Of a stretch of DNA of 64,000 bases, positions 53,047 through 63,694 are shown piece by piece. Source of the DNA: Bipolaris cookei (lineage: Eukaryota; Ascomycota; Dothideomycetes; Pleosporales; Pleosporaceae); NCBI GenBank assembly GCA_002286855.1, contig NRSV01000002.1:244152-308151 (forward strand), read 5' to 3'. A program made the position numbers and the translations under genes. The stretch's first letter is position 1; each line of letters begins with the position of its first letter. The notes under the pieces were generated by a model. That model was not told where the DNA came from, did no database searches, and saw nothing but the letters and a program-made list of their open reading frames with translations.

Positions 53047-54967
53047 TTAAGGGCTTGGAAGCCCTCGGTCACCTCGACTCCGGTGCCCTCCAATGATTGC
53101 GCTATCACCCTCAATGGTCTTTCGCCAGTGCTGCGGCAAGCAGACGCAGACCAAGGGGAAGGCCTTGATCTCGCTATCCTCTAACGGCATTCTTCCACTT
53201 GCGCTGCTAACGCCCGAGTCGCGTTGCTCGGCTTTTCGTGCCTCCCATTGCTCAGCCGTTTCAGATATCCTGACGCCAGTAGCCCAACCGTCATCCCAGA
53301 TACCAACAACCTTGAGCATGTCACCTCTTTCAAGCTCAAATTCGTCGCCAGCGCGAGGCTGGTAGGCCCAAAGAGTGGCAACAGTATCGTTGGGGTGGAT
53401 GTCATCTTGGGAATAGTAATCCTTGAAGAATTGGAGCTGTTCGGACTGGGAGGTAAGACCATCGGGGCTAGACAAGCTGCGGCTCTGATCAGAGCCAGAA
53501 AGAGGCGAAGAGTGCATGCCGAGAGCCGAGTGACTTGACAAGGAACCCTGGCGCTTTGGGAGTCCTGCAGCTAGAGCACCACGTATTGATTCTGGAGAAT
53601 CGTAAGCGCCGAGTTGAGAGCGACCGTACGCAGTCAGACGACCGCCCCTATCGCTGTTGTTGGCTGACGATGTGGCATCCTCCAAGGCCGACATGCGTTG
53701 GACACGAGCGCCTGGGAGAATGGTAGCCGAGTGATTGGCGTCACCACCAAAGGCCATGGGGGGCACCGGGTTGCCCTTGGAAGAGTGATGTCGCGATGGC
53801 GAGGGAGTGTTGAAAACGCTACCGGCCTGACTATACTTTTGTCTGCGCCTCCGCATGCAACAGAAGATGACGGCAGCAATTACCAGGGCAGCGCCAATAA
53901 GCGACCCGATAACGATGCCAGCAATAGCACCTCCCGAAAGTCCGTGTTTCGAGTCTTGTCCGCCGGGTGCTCCACCGGCCGTGGAGGTTGGTGGAGCAGA
54001 CGAGGTGCTAGTTGGGAAGACAGGAGGCATGGAGATGGTGGTAGGAAGATCAACATTTTGGCAGCGGGCTTCGACATTGGCATTGACACAGCAGGTATCG
54101 GTCGAGTTGGTGGTGCTTTTAGCGCAAAACAGACACAGTCCTTCAAGGTTGTTTTGGAAACCACATTCTGCGGGCTCGTTCTTTACGGCTTCAATACAAC
54201 TATTGCTGAGAGCGTCTGCAGGGTTGGAGCAACGGGCAAAGTCTGAGCGAATCTGGGGTACTGCGTTGTTGCCAGGGGTACCACAGAGGTCCGGACTTGA
54301 TACTATCACCTGTTCGCTAATGGCAAAGTCGGCCTAAAGATAGTCAATATGGTGGTGCAGCTGAGCAGTTCAATCTACATACGCAAGCATCAGCACATAG
54401 CGGTGTCGCGGCTTGGTCACTGAGGCCACACGATTGCTTCGAAGACTGGACAATGGCATTGCACAAGACTGTTGTTGTAAAGCGAGCATAGAGATTGGTA
54501 GTGTTGGTGAGATTGACGCTTGAACAGCCAAGAATGTCTTCGTATCTGGCAGAAAGGGTTAGTCATGTCGCGCAGTAAAAGCCATTCGTTGTAGGAGTAG
54601 ACTGACTGTCGCTGGGCGTAACTGGTCGCTATGTAGTTTCTCAGGCCTTCGTCAAAAGACTGGGTGTTTGACACAAACTTGAGGAAGGGACTGCTTGGCG
54701 TTAGTATTGCTTCTGGTCGGCCAGTCTGCGTCATTGTTGGACGTACAAGTTGCCGGTCAGGTTGGTGTTGATTGAGGCCGAGGCAAAGGCCGGGCAGGTA
54801 GTTGAGCTTGCGAGCGAGACGCAGCTCTGAGCCATAGTCGAGGGCAGCGAGGCGGCAAGGACAGCGAGAAGGGCGGCGGCGGGGGCTTTTGTGCCTATGC
54901 GTGGTTGCTTTTGGCGGCGTGCAGCAGGTGGATGGCTCGCATCATGGCAGGACAGGCATGGGTTCAT
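53047..54967 (-). CDS. Single-pass membrane protein with extracellular Cys-rich region and cytoplasmic SH3 domain (Fus1-like layout)
   Basis: Four exons: complement(54747-54967), complement(54607-54690), complement(54383-54545) and complement(53047-54333); introns 56, 61 and 49 nt; 584 aa. A signal/anchor segment (APAAALLAVLAASLPSTMAQ) is preceded by a Cys-containing N terminus. The outer region is Cys-rich with sequons (NLTGN, NLTN, NSTD) and motifs such as GCSSVNLTN and CGTPGNNAVPQIRSDFARC, then a Ser/Thr/Pro stalk. The membrane helix is about residues 290-315 (GAIAGIVIGSLIGAALVIAA) followed by RRRR. The cytoplasmic part is Ser-rich, then an SH3 domain near 472-514 (ATLWAYQPRAGDEFELERGD, WDDGWATGV). 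The layout matches fungal polarity/fusion sensors such as yeast Fus1; a signalling role is inference. The second donor (GTCAGT) is weak. Confidence 0.88.
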
Positions 54968-57432
54968 GCTGAGAAGGAACAGTGGGCGTGGAGGCTGGCT
55001 GTCTGTGCCGTGGGTGTCAAGGCTGCAGAAGCGGGACTGGAGCAGAACAAAAGTATCGACGTGGAGGCGCGCAGGGTGACTAGGTCATGCGCGGCATGGA
55101 GCTTGGGGGCCGTGGATTGATTGAGCGGGTGGTTTAGTGGTTGTTTGGCGGCAGTGCCTGGGGGAGGCGGCGGTGAAGGCAGAGCAGGGCAGGGCAGAGC
55201 AGAGCAGAGGGATCGGGGATGGGGGAAACAGCGACGGCGCGATGTATATTGGCAGTGGAGCGGCCTAGCAGAGAGGACAGGGCGGCCGGGCTCGCAACAT
55301 GCAAAAATGAGCGTAGTGGGTAGGGAAGCTGCGAGGGCCGCACACGTACACAGTAGTGGGAGAAGAAGGAAGGCACGACCGACTGGGGGAAGCTGCGACA
55401 CGCGCGACCTGCAACGGACACGGCCTGGACTGAGCGCGCGTGCTCGCCGCTGATTGGCCCGCCCCTGTGCCGGGAAATGAGGTTCCTGGCCTAAAGTTAT
55501 CCCGAATCTGCTTTTCTGTCTCATCCTCCATCTAACTATACCCACAAATAGCCTTCCTTTTCTTATGTGCCTATAAGAACATACTTACTGCTCCTCTTAT
55601 ATCTGTGCTTGTCTTCCTCATTTCGCTCGCCTTGCTTCCCCAGGGTCCTGGCCGACGACCCTCGCACGCGTCCCTGCAGACATGCACTGCTGTCCGTGGT
55701 GCGTTGTCCTGCAGCAATCTGCGTCTCCGCCCTACCCGACATGGCGCTAAGTAGCTAAGTACTCGTGCTAGCTAACAACCGTCACCCGCCTTTTTGTCGG
55801 CGCAACCGCAATCCAAAACTGCCTGGCTAGCATCGCTCCCTCGCTGCCGGAGCATCTCCTGTCGAGCCATTGCTGCTTGGCTTTAAAGCACTGCCCGCAC
55901 TCACTGCCCGCGGCTACCACCCGGTGGAGCCTGTCCTCGTCCAGATACAGTACTTAGATACGGCATCTTATGCAACTGCCGAACCTTCATCTTCTCTATT
56001 CGCCCTCGCCTTTTCTTCCTTGTCATTATCCATGTAGCCCCATCGCACACATCATAATGCCTTGTCATAGCCATTCAGCCAACCAACCCGGTCCATGCAA
56101 CCACCGACAACCTAAGAGCCGCAAGGTTGCGCTAATCCCGTAACCCGTGCGCTCCTGCCTCACACTAGCTGACGGCCCGCTCCCCTGCCACTCTTTGTTG
56201 CGGCGATCTCTTTTTCTGCTTTCTGATTCACAGCCTAAACTTAAGTATCCTACGGCCAAGTACCGAGATTTGTATACACCATAAAGGTATACACACTACA
56301 CTTGCCAGCAACAAGATGATCATCACACGGCCATGCCACGGCTTACCAACCATTGGCCAGAGCAATACCACAGATTAGTGTCACTTCTGTCGTACAAAGT
56401 GTCGCAGACCCCCATCTCCAAGACAATCGTGAAGGTACTAGTCTAGCCTCGAGAGAAAAAACACAGCTGCTCCCATCTTCGGCTTTTTCGAACCGCCAAG
56501 CCGAACCTACTCTGTCTGAAGTCACCGATCAAATATATCCTCCGACCTTGTCATCCAGACACACACCTGGCCCCCTGAGATCTACATTCTCCAGCGCTAC
56601 TTTAATCCCAGCAAAAGTCTAGACTAACATACACAGCCCTTTGCTTTGTCATTACCGAGCAAACAATATGCTCTCTCTCACTCTCACTTCTCACCGTTCT
56701 GCGTATCTTCCGACAGTATCTGTTTGAACGTTCCAAGTTGAGATGCACCATCAATGCGAAAGAGAAAGAACTAAGATTCTCGGTCCCCCAAATTTCAACG
56801 TGCATCTCTCGTTCACGGAAAAAAAGAAAAACAGTTCCGCTCAATCTCTATCTCTGGTCATCCTGCTTCCCCTCACACTATCGTCTCACTAGACCATTAT
56901 GCTCCCACACAGCCAAGTCTTGGCATACACTACCTTCAAGCCCTCTTGTCCGCCTCGCAAAGTTTGCGCCTATCGAATAGTTTGTTTTGAGTAAAAAACT
57001 ATGCCGCAGGGATGCCTCGGTGAGGTTGTCTTTATGCTCTGGGGTAAGTGTACCGTTGGGTTGGTATCTGGATAGGTGTCTTCCTTTTTAGCTATCAATG
57101 TACAACTGTGTTTGTGTCGCTGATGGCTTGATGCCGCGTGGAGAGTTTCAGAGTCGAGATCATCTGCGAAGGATTGATTTAGAAGGTGTGTTCTTTTTTT
57201 TGAACCTGGATTGCATAGAAATATGTTAGTTAGAAAAACAAATACAGAAAAAAATAGTCATCTGTATTACCATGATGATCAATATTCCCCCCACATTGCA
57301 AGCCCATCCCGCATTTATCTCCATCAAACAATTCTCTTCAAACACAACATAGAAATCTATTCATCCATTGGGTATCATATTTCCACTCCCCCCCCCCACC
57401 AGATCCCCTCAAAAAAAACCCCGTGATGCCCT
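54968..57432. other. Long intergenic region without recognised gene
   Basis: About 2.5 kb between the SH3-protein start and the VPS25 stop. The part next to the SH3 gene is GC-rich and purine-rich on the plus strand (55130-55450); the rest is C/T-rich. Open frames are short and unlike known proteins. Confidence 0.55.
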
Positions 57433-58068
57433 TCAAAAAAACTTCACACCCTCTCCCTCTCCCCCACTCCCAAACACCTGCGCCTTCCCCCTCTTAACAC
57501 AAACCCCCAAACTCTTCTGCAACAACTCCATCTCCATCCCACTAAACTCCTCCTTCCCTACCGCATCCCCCTCCACAATCTCATAAAGCGTCAGCACCGT
57601 CCCCTTCTGCCCCGTCCGCTCAACCCACTCCTCGATCGCCGTCGCCCACTCCTCCGGTCTGCGCCAGTAGACCCAGACTTTCCCCCCCTCTCCCTCTTCC
57701 ACTTTAGAGCTCTTCTTTGTGCCAGATGTTATGAATTCGGCGCGGTTCCCGCCTTCGGGCGAGGCCATGTATGTGAGAATTGCTTTTGCGTCGCGCAGCG
57801 AGAGGCTGCGGCGGAGAGTGGCGTTTGTGAATAAGGGCGTGGGGAGGGCGTCGATGAGGGAGAGGGTGAAGATGCGGTGGTGGCGGCAGTAGGATTGGAT
57901 TAGTGTAGACCATGAGGCCAGTTGCGAGCTGCGGGTGCTGGCGACGGGTTGGAGGGTGAAGAAGGGGGGGAAGGAATAGTGGGGTGGGAAGGTAAAGGGT
58001 GTGTTTGAGGATGTGGAGGAAGAGGGGGGATGAAGCGCAGGTGGTGGGTAGGAGGATGTGGTTGCCAT
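57433..58068 (-). CDS. VPS25: ESCRT-II subunit VPS25
   Basis: Sorts ubiquitinated cargo into multivesicular bodies; two copies of VPS25 bind VPS36 and VPS22. The protein is 211 aa in one exon. The N-terminal PPF motif region FPPHYSFPPFFTLQP is the part that contacts VPS22/VPS36. The first winged helix follows (SQLASWSTLIQSYCRHHRIF, LRRSLSLRDAKAILTYM). The second has VWVYWRRPEEWATAIEEWV, ERTGQKGTVLTLYEI and ends CVKRGKAQVFGSGG with GVKFF. A Ser/Pro-rich head precedes the domain. Only 195 bp separate its ATG from the end of a DNA transposon, which may have replaced part of its promoter. Confidence 0.94.
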   Translation of the reverse strand: MATTSSYPPPALHPPSSSTSSNTPFTFPPHYSFPPFFTLQPVASTRSSQLASWSTLIQSYCRHHRIFTLSLIDALPTPLFTNATLRRSLSLRDAKAILTYMASPEGGNRAEFITSGTKKSSKVEEGEGGKVWVYWRRPEEWATAIEEWVERTGQKGTVLTLYEIVEGDAVGKEEFSGMEMELLQKSLGVCVKRGKAQVFGSGGEGEGVKFF

Positions 58069-58262
58069 GGCTGCGGGTTTTGAGGTGTGTTGGTGTATGT
58101 GCGATTGCGGTTGCAGCTTGTGGGTGTTGGTTGGGGGACGCGACGTAGCGGAGGCACTGGTGGAGGTTTGCGGGGGCTTTGCGACGTCATTGGCTCACTT
58201 GACTGCGGGGGACAGGGTAGCTCTTGAGCTTCGACATCTTTTGCACTCACGTTAATTAAGTA

Positions 58263-58307
58263 ACGTCTGGGATGGGCGAACCGCTCACAGTGCCAAGACC
58301 CCACCAA
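58263..58307. repeat. Left terminal inverted repeat
   Basis: 45-bp end of the pogo-type element. It differs from the reverse complement of the right end only at its 8th and 16th bases. Confidence 0.95.
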
Positions 58308-58382
58308 CTTTGACCATATTACCATTATCACACGCGATGCCACAACACCGCAACGTGCAAAACACTTTAAAAAAAATCCCAA

Positions 58383-59973
58383 ATACAGCTTGCAATACTA
58401 GCTATTCAAAAAGACGCGACACTTAGTCAGCAACGTGCTGCAGCACTGTGTAACATTTCCCAAAGAACTCTTAGTGATCGGCTTGCTGGAATCTCTTCTC
58501 GACAAGATATCCGGCCCAACTTAATGATACTCCTTGTGACAGAAGAGGAGACGCTTTGTGACCATATTCTGGACCTTGACTGGCGAGGATTTCCAGTACG
58601 CCTCTCTACTATCAAAGATCTTGCTGATTCTTTGCTGGCTGCTCGCAACTGTGAGCCTGTTAGCCAAAACTGTGCTAAGTCCTTTGTAAAGCGTCGTCTA
58701 GAGCCTCAAACAAAGTTCAATCGAAAATAAGATTATAAGAGAGCCCTCTGTGAAGATCCTGAGCCTGTGCAGCGCTAGTTCCGCCTTGTACAGAATACTA
58801 AAGCTAAGTATGGGATCTAGGAGAACGATATATACAATTTTGATGAGACGGGCTTCATGATAGGCATGCATAACGTGTCAGCAGTAGTCACAGCCTCTAA
58901 GCGTCGATCAAGGCTGAAATCCTTGCAGCAGGGTAACCGAGAGTAGGTTACCAGCGTGGTTTGTGTTAGCGCAGCTGGCTGAGCAATCCCACCCTTTATC
59001 ATCTTTCAAGGCAAGCACCACCTCTCTGTCTGGTACAGGGAAGACAATCTGCCTAAATATTGGGTTATTGGGGTTTCTGAGAGATGCTGGACGACAAATG
59101 AGCTTGGTATAAAGTGTCTGGAGCACTTTAACAGGCGTACAAAAGAGTGTAGCATTGGATGCTATCATCTGCTTATTCTTGACAGTCATGAGAGCCACAA
59201 CTCGCTCGAGTTCTAGCAATACTGCAAGGAGGCAAAGACTATCACTCTATGTATGCCTCCGTACTCCTCCCATCTACTGCAGCCACTGGATATGGGCTGT
59301 TTCTCGTCTTTGAAAAGGGCGTGTGGGCGCCAAGCCGAGGAGATGATACACAACGGGATCAACCGTATGACGAAGATAGAGTTATTGCCAGCTTTCCAGC
59401 AGGCATATCACAATAACTTAGGAAAGTTTCAAGGCGCTGGTTCAATTCCACACGACCCAGAGGTGGTGATATCGAAGCTTGATATCAAGTTGCGTACACC
59501 AACACCACCTACTATAGAAGATCTGCCCTGACTATCACAAACCCCAAGCAATACCCTAGAACTAGGGTCGCAATCGACGCTGATGAAGCAGAGGATTCAG
59601 AGGCATATAGATAGTTCACCATCAAGTATGGTGATTGCTTTTTAAAAGATAGCTAAAGGCGCTTCAATTATTGCGCAGAAGTTAAGTGTTGGCACAAAAA
59701 CGCAATGCTGAGCTTGAGGCAGCTAATCAAGCCGCTACACAACGAAGATCATATAAAATAATGTGAGTACACAAGGAAGAGACTCTGATAGTTGAAGAGG
59801 GATAGAGGTTGGTAACTCTAAAAGAGTTTGGGGCGCGTAGTGATGGGAAGAAGGTAAAGAAGAGAGTGCGTGTTGAGGCAGGTGAACCATCGCAAAGGCT
59901 CTGTGGACGGTGTGGTGAGATAGGACACAACTTATGCACCTGTAAGCAAGATGTAGAACTTGATTCCAAGTAG
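58383..59973 (+). pseudogene. DDE transposase of the pogo-type element, inactivated
   Basis: From about 58383 a single frame encodes a helix-turn-helix head (KDATLSQQRAAALCNISQRT), a CENP-B-type middle (VRLSTIKDLADSLLAARNC) and the DDE core. Catalytic aspartates are seen in FDETGF (58842), LLILDSHESH (59181) and LLQPLDMGCF (59289); the last two are 35 residues apart (D35D). The frame is broken by stops at 58728, 58776, 58818, 58944, 58980, 59214 and 59529. A frame change follows before a C-terminal zinc knuckle (CGRCGEIGHNLCTC) and the final TAG at 59971-59973. Most stops lie where relatives have Trp or Gln, so they fit C-to-T/G-to-A changes in CpA/TpG context, the mark of RIP. No active protein is expected. 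Confidence 0.93.
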
Positions 59974-60040
59974 AATAGCTTATTATAATTTCTATTTATT
60001 ATTGTGGTTGAGTTGTAACAGTCATATAACAGTCGTGAAA

Positions 60041-60085
60041 TTGGTGGGGTCTTGGCACTGTGAGCGGTTTGCCCATCACAGACGT
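60041..60085. repeat. Right terminal inverted repeat
   Basis: 45-bp partner of the left end of the pogo-type element, in inverted orientation. Confidence 0.95.
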
Positions 60086-60409
60086 TACGTATTGATTGTT
60101 CATGGAAAGCTTTGGGTTTTGTTTATTTGTGACATCATTCAATTACAGCTAAAGAAAATCCACAAATTCGGGGTTATCAAGCTGCTATTCTTCTTCAACT
60201 TTTCTCCATCCGTCCATCCATCCATTCATCCATCCATCCATCTTACCGTACACCTCCATACTCATCCACATCCTCAGAACTATGGACTAATCATAGCCCA
60301 GGGCTAAGTAACATAGTCTTTTCGTAGAGTTCCTCAAGTACTGGTTCTACGCAATCGTGTTCAACAAACCCAGTGTATAGATATCACACCCAAGTGGTAA
60401 GGGTGGGCG
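60086..60409. other. Spacer with ATCC repeat
   Basis: Between the pogo-type element and the stop codon of the interrupted F-box-like gene. An imperfect ATCC/CCAT tetranucleotide repeat lies at 60206-60242. No gene seen. Confidence 0.7.
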
Positions 60410-60730
60410 TCATATTGTTGCCCAAATTTCTAGCAAATGTTCGTGGATGATATCAATGACCTGACCTATGATTATGTCACCTCTTTTCTCTGCATAGATC
60501 CTACATTGATGCATATAGCCTTCACTGGCGCTGTGGAAAGAGCGTTCATTGACGCTGAGGTATATTCTAAATCTGATTCCAAATATGATCTCCAAAAGAG
60601 GCAGAATACATGTTAGTATGTTCTCCCATGACTCGTTTTTTTTTCTTCGGCTGTCTTCTTGGACGCTTCAATCGTAACCATCAGGTTATTGCGTGTGGAA
60701 TATTTGTGATGCCGCTGCTGCTTATCATCA

Positions 60731-60744
60731 TCGGTATTAAACAA
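60731..60744. repeat. Target-site duplication, LINE 3' side
   Basis: 14 bp (plus strand TCGGTATTAAACAA) matching 63127-63140 (TCGGTGTCAAACAA) at 12 of 14 positions. Both differences are transitions in RIP context. Confidence 0.85.
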
Positions 60745-63126
60745 AATAAATAGATGAATTTATAGTGTTAACTGAGTCCTGTAAGGGTCTATGAACACTA
60801 GAGAGTCGTCTTTAGATACACGACAAACATGGGGGGGGGGGTCCTCCCCTTAACACCCCTGCCTTCATACCATTGTCTTCTTCCTCTCCCTCTTCAAGTC
60901 CATCGATTTCTGCCGTTGCTGCCCTTAACAAGGGGAGCAGAGGATAAGTTTTGTTTTAGTGGGTTAGTTGGAATGGGATCCACTCCTCCATTTCTGTACC
61001 TTTAATCTCCTTTGCCACTTGGAACTGTTCGAGGAGCTCCGTGTCTAGTAGCCAGCGTCCTGCCTCTGCCACCTTTTTCTTCTCCTGCAGGAGGTCTTCG
61101 ATCCTAGTTGAGCTTGCCCTTTGGAGGAGGCGGATTCTAACTCAGCTCTGTTTTGGGCAGAATGCTAGGACGTGTCGTAGCGTTTGCCTGGGTCCTCCGC
61201 AAGGGCAGACTGGGGAGATTCCTGGTACCCCTATGTGTGAGAGCCAGTCGTTCAGCCCTAGCACTTCCGTACGTAGTAGGGAGATGGCGGTTACCACGTG
61301 CTTGGGGGTGTTCCTGTAGAGGGAGGTGGGTTGGAAGTTCCATCCTCCTTTCCAGGTAAGTGCCCATCTCATGGGTTTGGAGGCTTCCCTTTCCCATCTT
61401 TCTTGTCACGCTTTGGCCATTACCTGGCTGATTTCGTTGACCAGGCTCCTTACTTGGACCTGCCGGCCTCTCCCCAGTCCGGATTGCCGTTTGGTCCTCT
61501 GTTCTCTTACCATCCGCTCCCCAATGACTCGCATCTTGTCAATTGATGTGCCTGGTTGGATGATGATTGGCGTGGGCCACCCTCGCCCCCTTGTCCTTCC
61601 AACCTGTCTGGCCGCTGCCCACACGTCTTGGAGCTTTTCCCTGATCTCATTGGTGACCTCGTGCTGTTTGGTCGTAACTGCCCTTTGGAGAAGGAGGATG
61701 CATATGTAGATGTCCGACGGTGGGGTTCTACTTTCTCTTTCAACAGCTGCAGTGGGTTTCCTCTTGTAAGCGCCCATAGTTCTACGGATAAACTTGTTCT
61801 GAGTAGCAACCAGCGGCTTGTAGATAGATACTGGTTTCGTCCCGCCCTCTACCGACGCTCCCCATGCCTGGATCCCATACGTCATGATTGGTCTTACCAC
61901 AGCTGTGTAGAGTCTTGACCTTTCCAGTGATGGGCCCCATGTCGAGTCCGCAATGCGGGTCATCACTTGGTAGGCTACCTCGCCCTTGGTTGCCGCTCGT
62001 TTGACCTGGTCTTTCCGTAACAGGGGACTGGTCTAGTCATACTCCTAGGACTCGCAGAGAGGTGACCAACTCCGTACCCTTGCCATCAATGACGATTGTT
62101 GACTTCAGGTCCTCTAACACGTCACTTTTCTTCGTGAAGTGGATTAGCTGGTGCTTTTCAGGTACAAAATTAGCCCCGCATCTCCGTGCCCACGCCATGC
62201 ACCTGTCTTAGGCTGATGAGAGTCTCTGGCAGTTGTCAGCAGCCGTTGGCCCCCAGGCGACGATGTTGGTGTCGTCTACAAATTCAAATCCCAGGCAGTT
62301 ATCTTTTACTTCACTGAACACCTTAAGGAGCTCAGAGATGAAGAAGAGGAATAGCACTGAGGATAATGTGGAGCCCTGGGGGATGCCAGTATTTGTTTCC
62401 ATGCATTTACTCTCGTAGTCGTCAAAGCTCAGCTTCGTTCTGCGATCTTGAAGAAATGACCTGACGAACTTGGTTACCCAGTCCGGGTATCCTTTCTTTC
62501 TCAGCGTCCAGAATAGCCTTTCGTGTGACACGTTTTCAAAGGCCCCTGCTAGGTCCAGAGCTAGCACTGAGACCACTGGTCGTCCGGCTGCCCACGCGGA
62601 TTCGATGCATCCAACTAGGAGCTCGAGGGCTGAGAGGGTTGGCCGTTTCTTCCTTGCTCCCATCTGATTCCAGGGTAGAAGCTCCCTTTCCTCCATTTCC
62701 CAGGTAATCTTGTCTGCGACAATCTTTTCTACCAGCTTAGCCATCATGTTTTCAAGCGCGATAGGCCGGTAGCTCCCTGGGAGGGAGTAGTCCTTTTTCT
62801 TGTCTTTCTTCAGAACTACTTTAGTGGATTTTTCAGCTGTGGGGAGAGGCGTCTGAGTTCGAGGCTCCTGGTAATCGCCTTTGCTAGGCCGCCAGAGACA
62901 TCCTTGCCGAGTCATTTTCAGGCTTCATTTGGGATTCCGTCTGGTCCTGGAGCTTTGTTATTTGGGAGGAGGAATCGTATCGTCTCCTTTACTTTGTCCT
63001 CCGTCACCGTGCAGTCTAGCTCAAACTGTACCTGAGTAGGGTCCTCCACAATGTCGGCCAGTTCAGCTGCTCCGTTCTGGAGGAAGAACTTCTCTCCGAG
63101 AATCCTGACCGTGACGCCGTTCGCTT
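60745..63126 (-). mobile_element. 5'-truncated LINE (non-LTR retrotransposon)
   Basis: A 2382-bp insertion bounded by a 14-bp duplication. On the minus strand it encodes the end of a LINE polyprotein: the pre-RT segment (NNKAPGPDGIPNEA), RT blocks (GSYRPIALENMMAKLVEKIV, VLALDLAGAFENVSHERL, TGIPQGSTLSSVLF), the catalytic FVDD box (62271-62282), the thumb/connection (RPIMTYGIQAWGASVEGG) and a terminal CCHC-type motif (CPCGGPRQTLRHVLAFC). No endonuclease or ORF1 is present, so the copy is 5' truncated within or just before RT, as LINE insertions often are. The frame has several stops, mostly TGA or TAA where Trp or Gln would be expected, plus a one-base loss near 62918. The 3' part (60745-60960) is untranslated and has a G/C run. 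Confidence 0.92.
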
Positions 63127-63140
63127 TCGGTGTCAAACAA
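63127..63140. repeat. Target-site duplication, LINE 5' side
   Basis: Copy of the duplicated target that keeps the coding sequence of the F-box-like gene (TTT GAC ACC GA on the minus strand). Confidence 0.85.
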
Positions 63141-63694
63141 GGAACAGAAAATGATGTGAATATATTTGGGTAGCTTCTTGACCATAAGATGGACTGTAAT
63201 AGCCTTTGAAGCGCTGTATAAACAGCGCTCAAAGGGGGCATTTTCTTGGCATACCACGCGTGCGGATGTGATTATGTAACTTCTCGTTCGTATTACATGC
63301 TCTCTGGCCTCTAAAGCGAAACTCAGAAGCAAAGTACCGGGGAATTTGTGGTCTCCAGTATTCTCCTTGTCGTCGCCATCATCTTGGGAATAATGTGTCC
63401 TGGTACGTTTCACGAACAGCTTGTCACGAAGCTTCGGGTCATTGCCTGGAAGGTACGCACGCCAGGACTTGCAGACTTACTGAAAACGTAGGACTAGATC
63501 CAAAGTTAGCATCGTACATGACGCTTCTCGACACCTAACCAAATAGTACAAGCAGTAAGAATCCACACAAGCAACTTACGATCGAAGAAATTCAGCTCGC
63601 AAAATACTATTTGCAGCACCTCCAGCGGCATGTGCGATGTAAATGAATTCATGTTCTCTTCGGTATCGCTTTCGTTTGTGTTGTCTGCTTGCAT

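Larger units (their letters stand above)
58263..60085 (+). mobile_element. Fot1/pogo-type DNA transposon, complete ends, dead transposase
   Basis: A 1823-bp element with terminal inverted repeats of 45 bp (58263-58307 and 60041-60085; 43 of 45 positions match). It is flanked by TA on both sides (58261-58262 and 60086-60087), the target duplication expected for Tc1/mariner/pogo elements. Inside is one long transposase reading frame with stops. The ends begin ACGTCTG and contain CCGCTCACAGTGCCAAGACC. It lies 195 bp from the VPS25 start codon, in the opposite orientation. Confidence 0.95.
60410..63694 (-). pseudogene. F-box-like gene interrupted by a LINE
   Basis: Reading on the minus strand, the first exon (63580-63694) encodes MQADNTNESDTEENMNS and the F-box start SHMPLEVLQIVFCELNFFD, ending at a GTAAGT donor. 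After an intron whose exact acceptor I cannot fix, the frame continues CKSWRAYLPGNDPKLRDKLF and on to CSLFDT at 63127. There a 2.4-kb LINE interrupts it. Beyond the LINE the frame resumes at 60744 as TDDDKQQRHHKYSTRNN and runs to an A9 tract (60636-60644), where a one-base slip is needed to continue as SWENILTCILPLLEIIFGIR to the TGA at 60410. The F-box followed by PKLRDKLF resembles a large F-box-like family in Dothideomycetes. Full-length protein cannot be made unless the LINE is spliced out. Confidence 0.78.

Noticed and set aside
55121..55545. GC-rich open frames upstream of the SH3 protein gene on both strands
   Set aside because: GC-rich and purine-rich sequence creates long frames by chance; no motif or homology recognised.
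61041..62707. Plus-strand open frames across the LINE
   Set aside because: They are the antisense of reverse transcriptase coding sequence.
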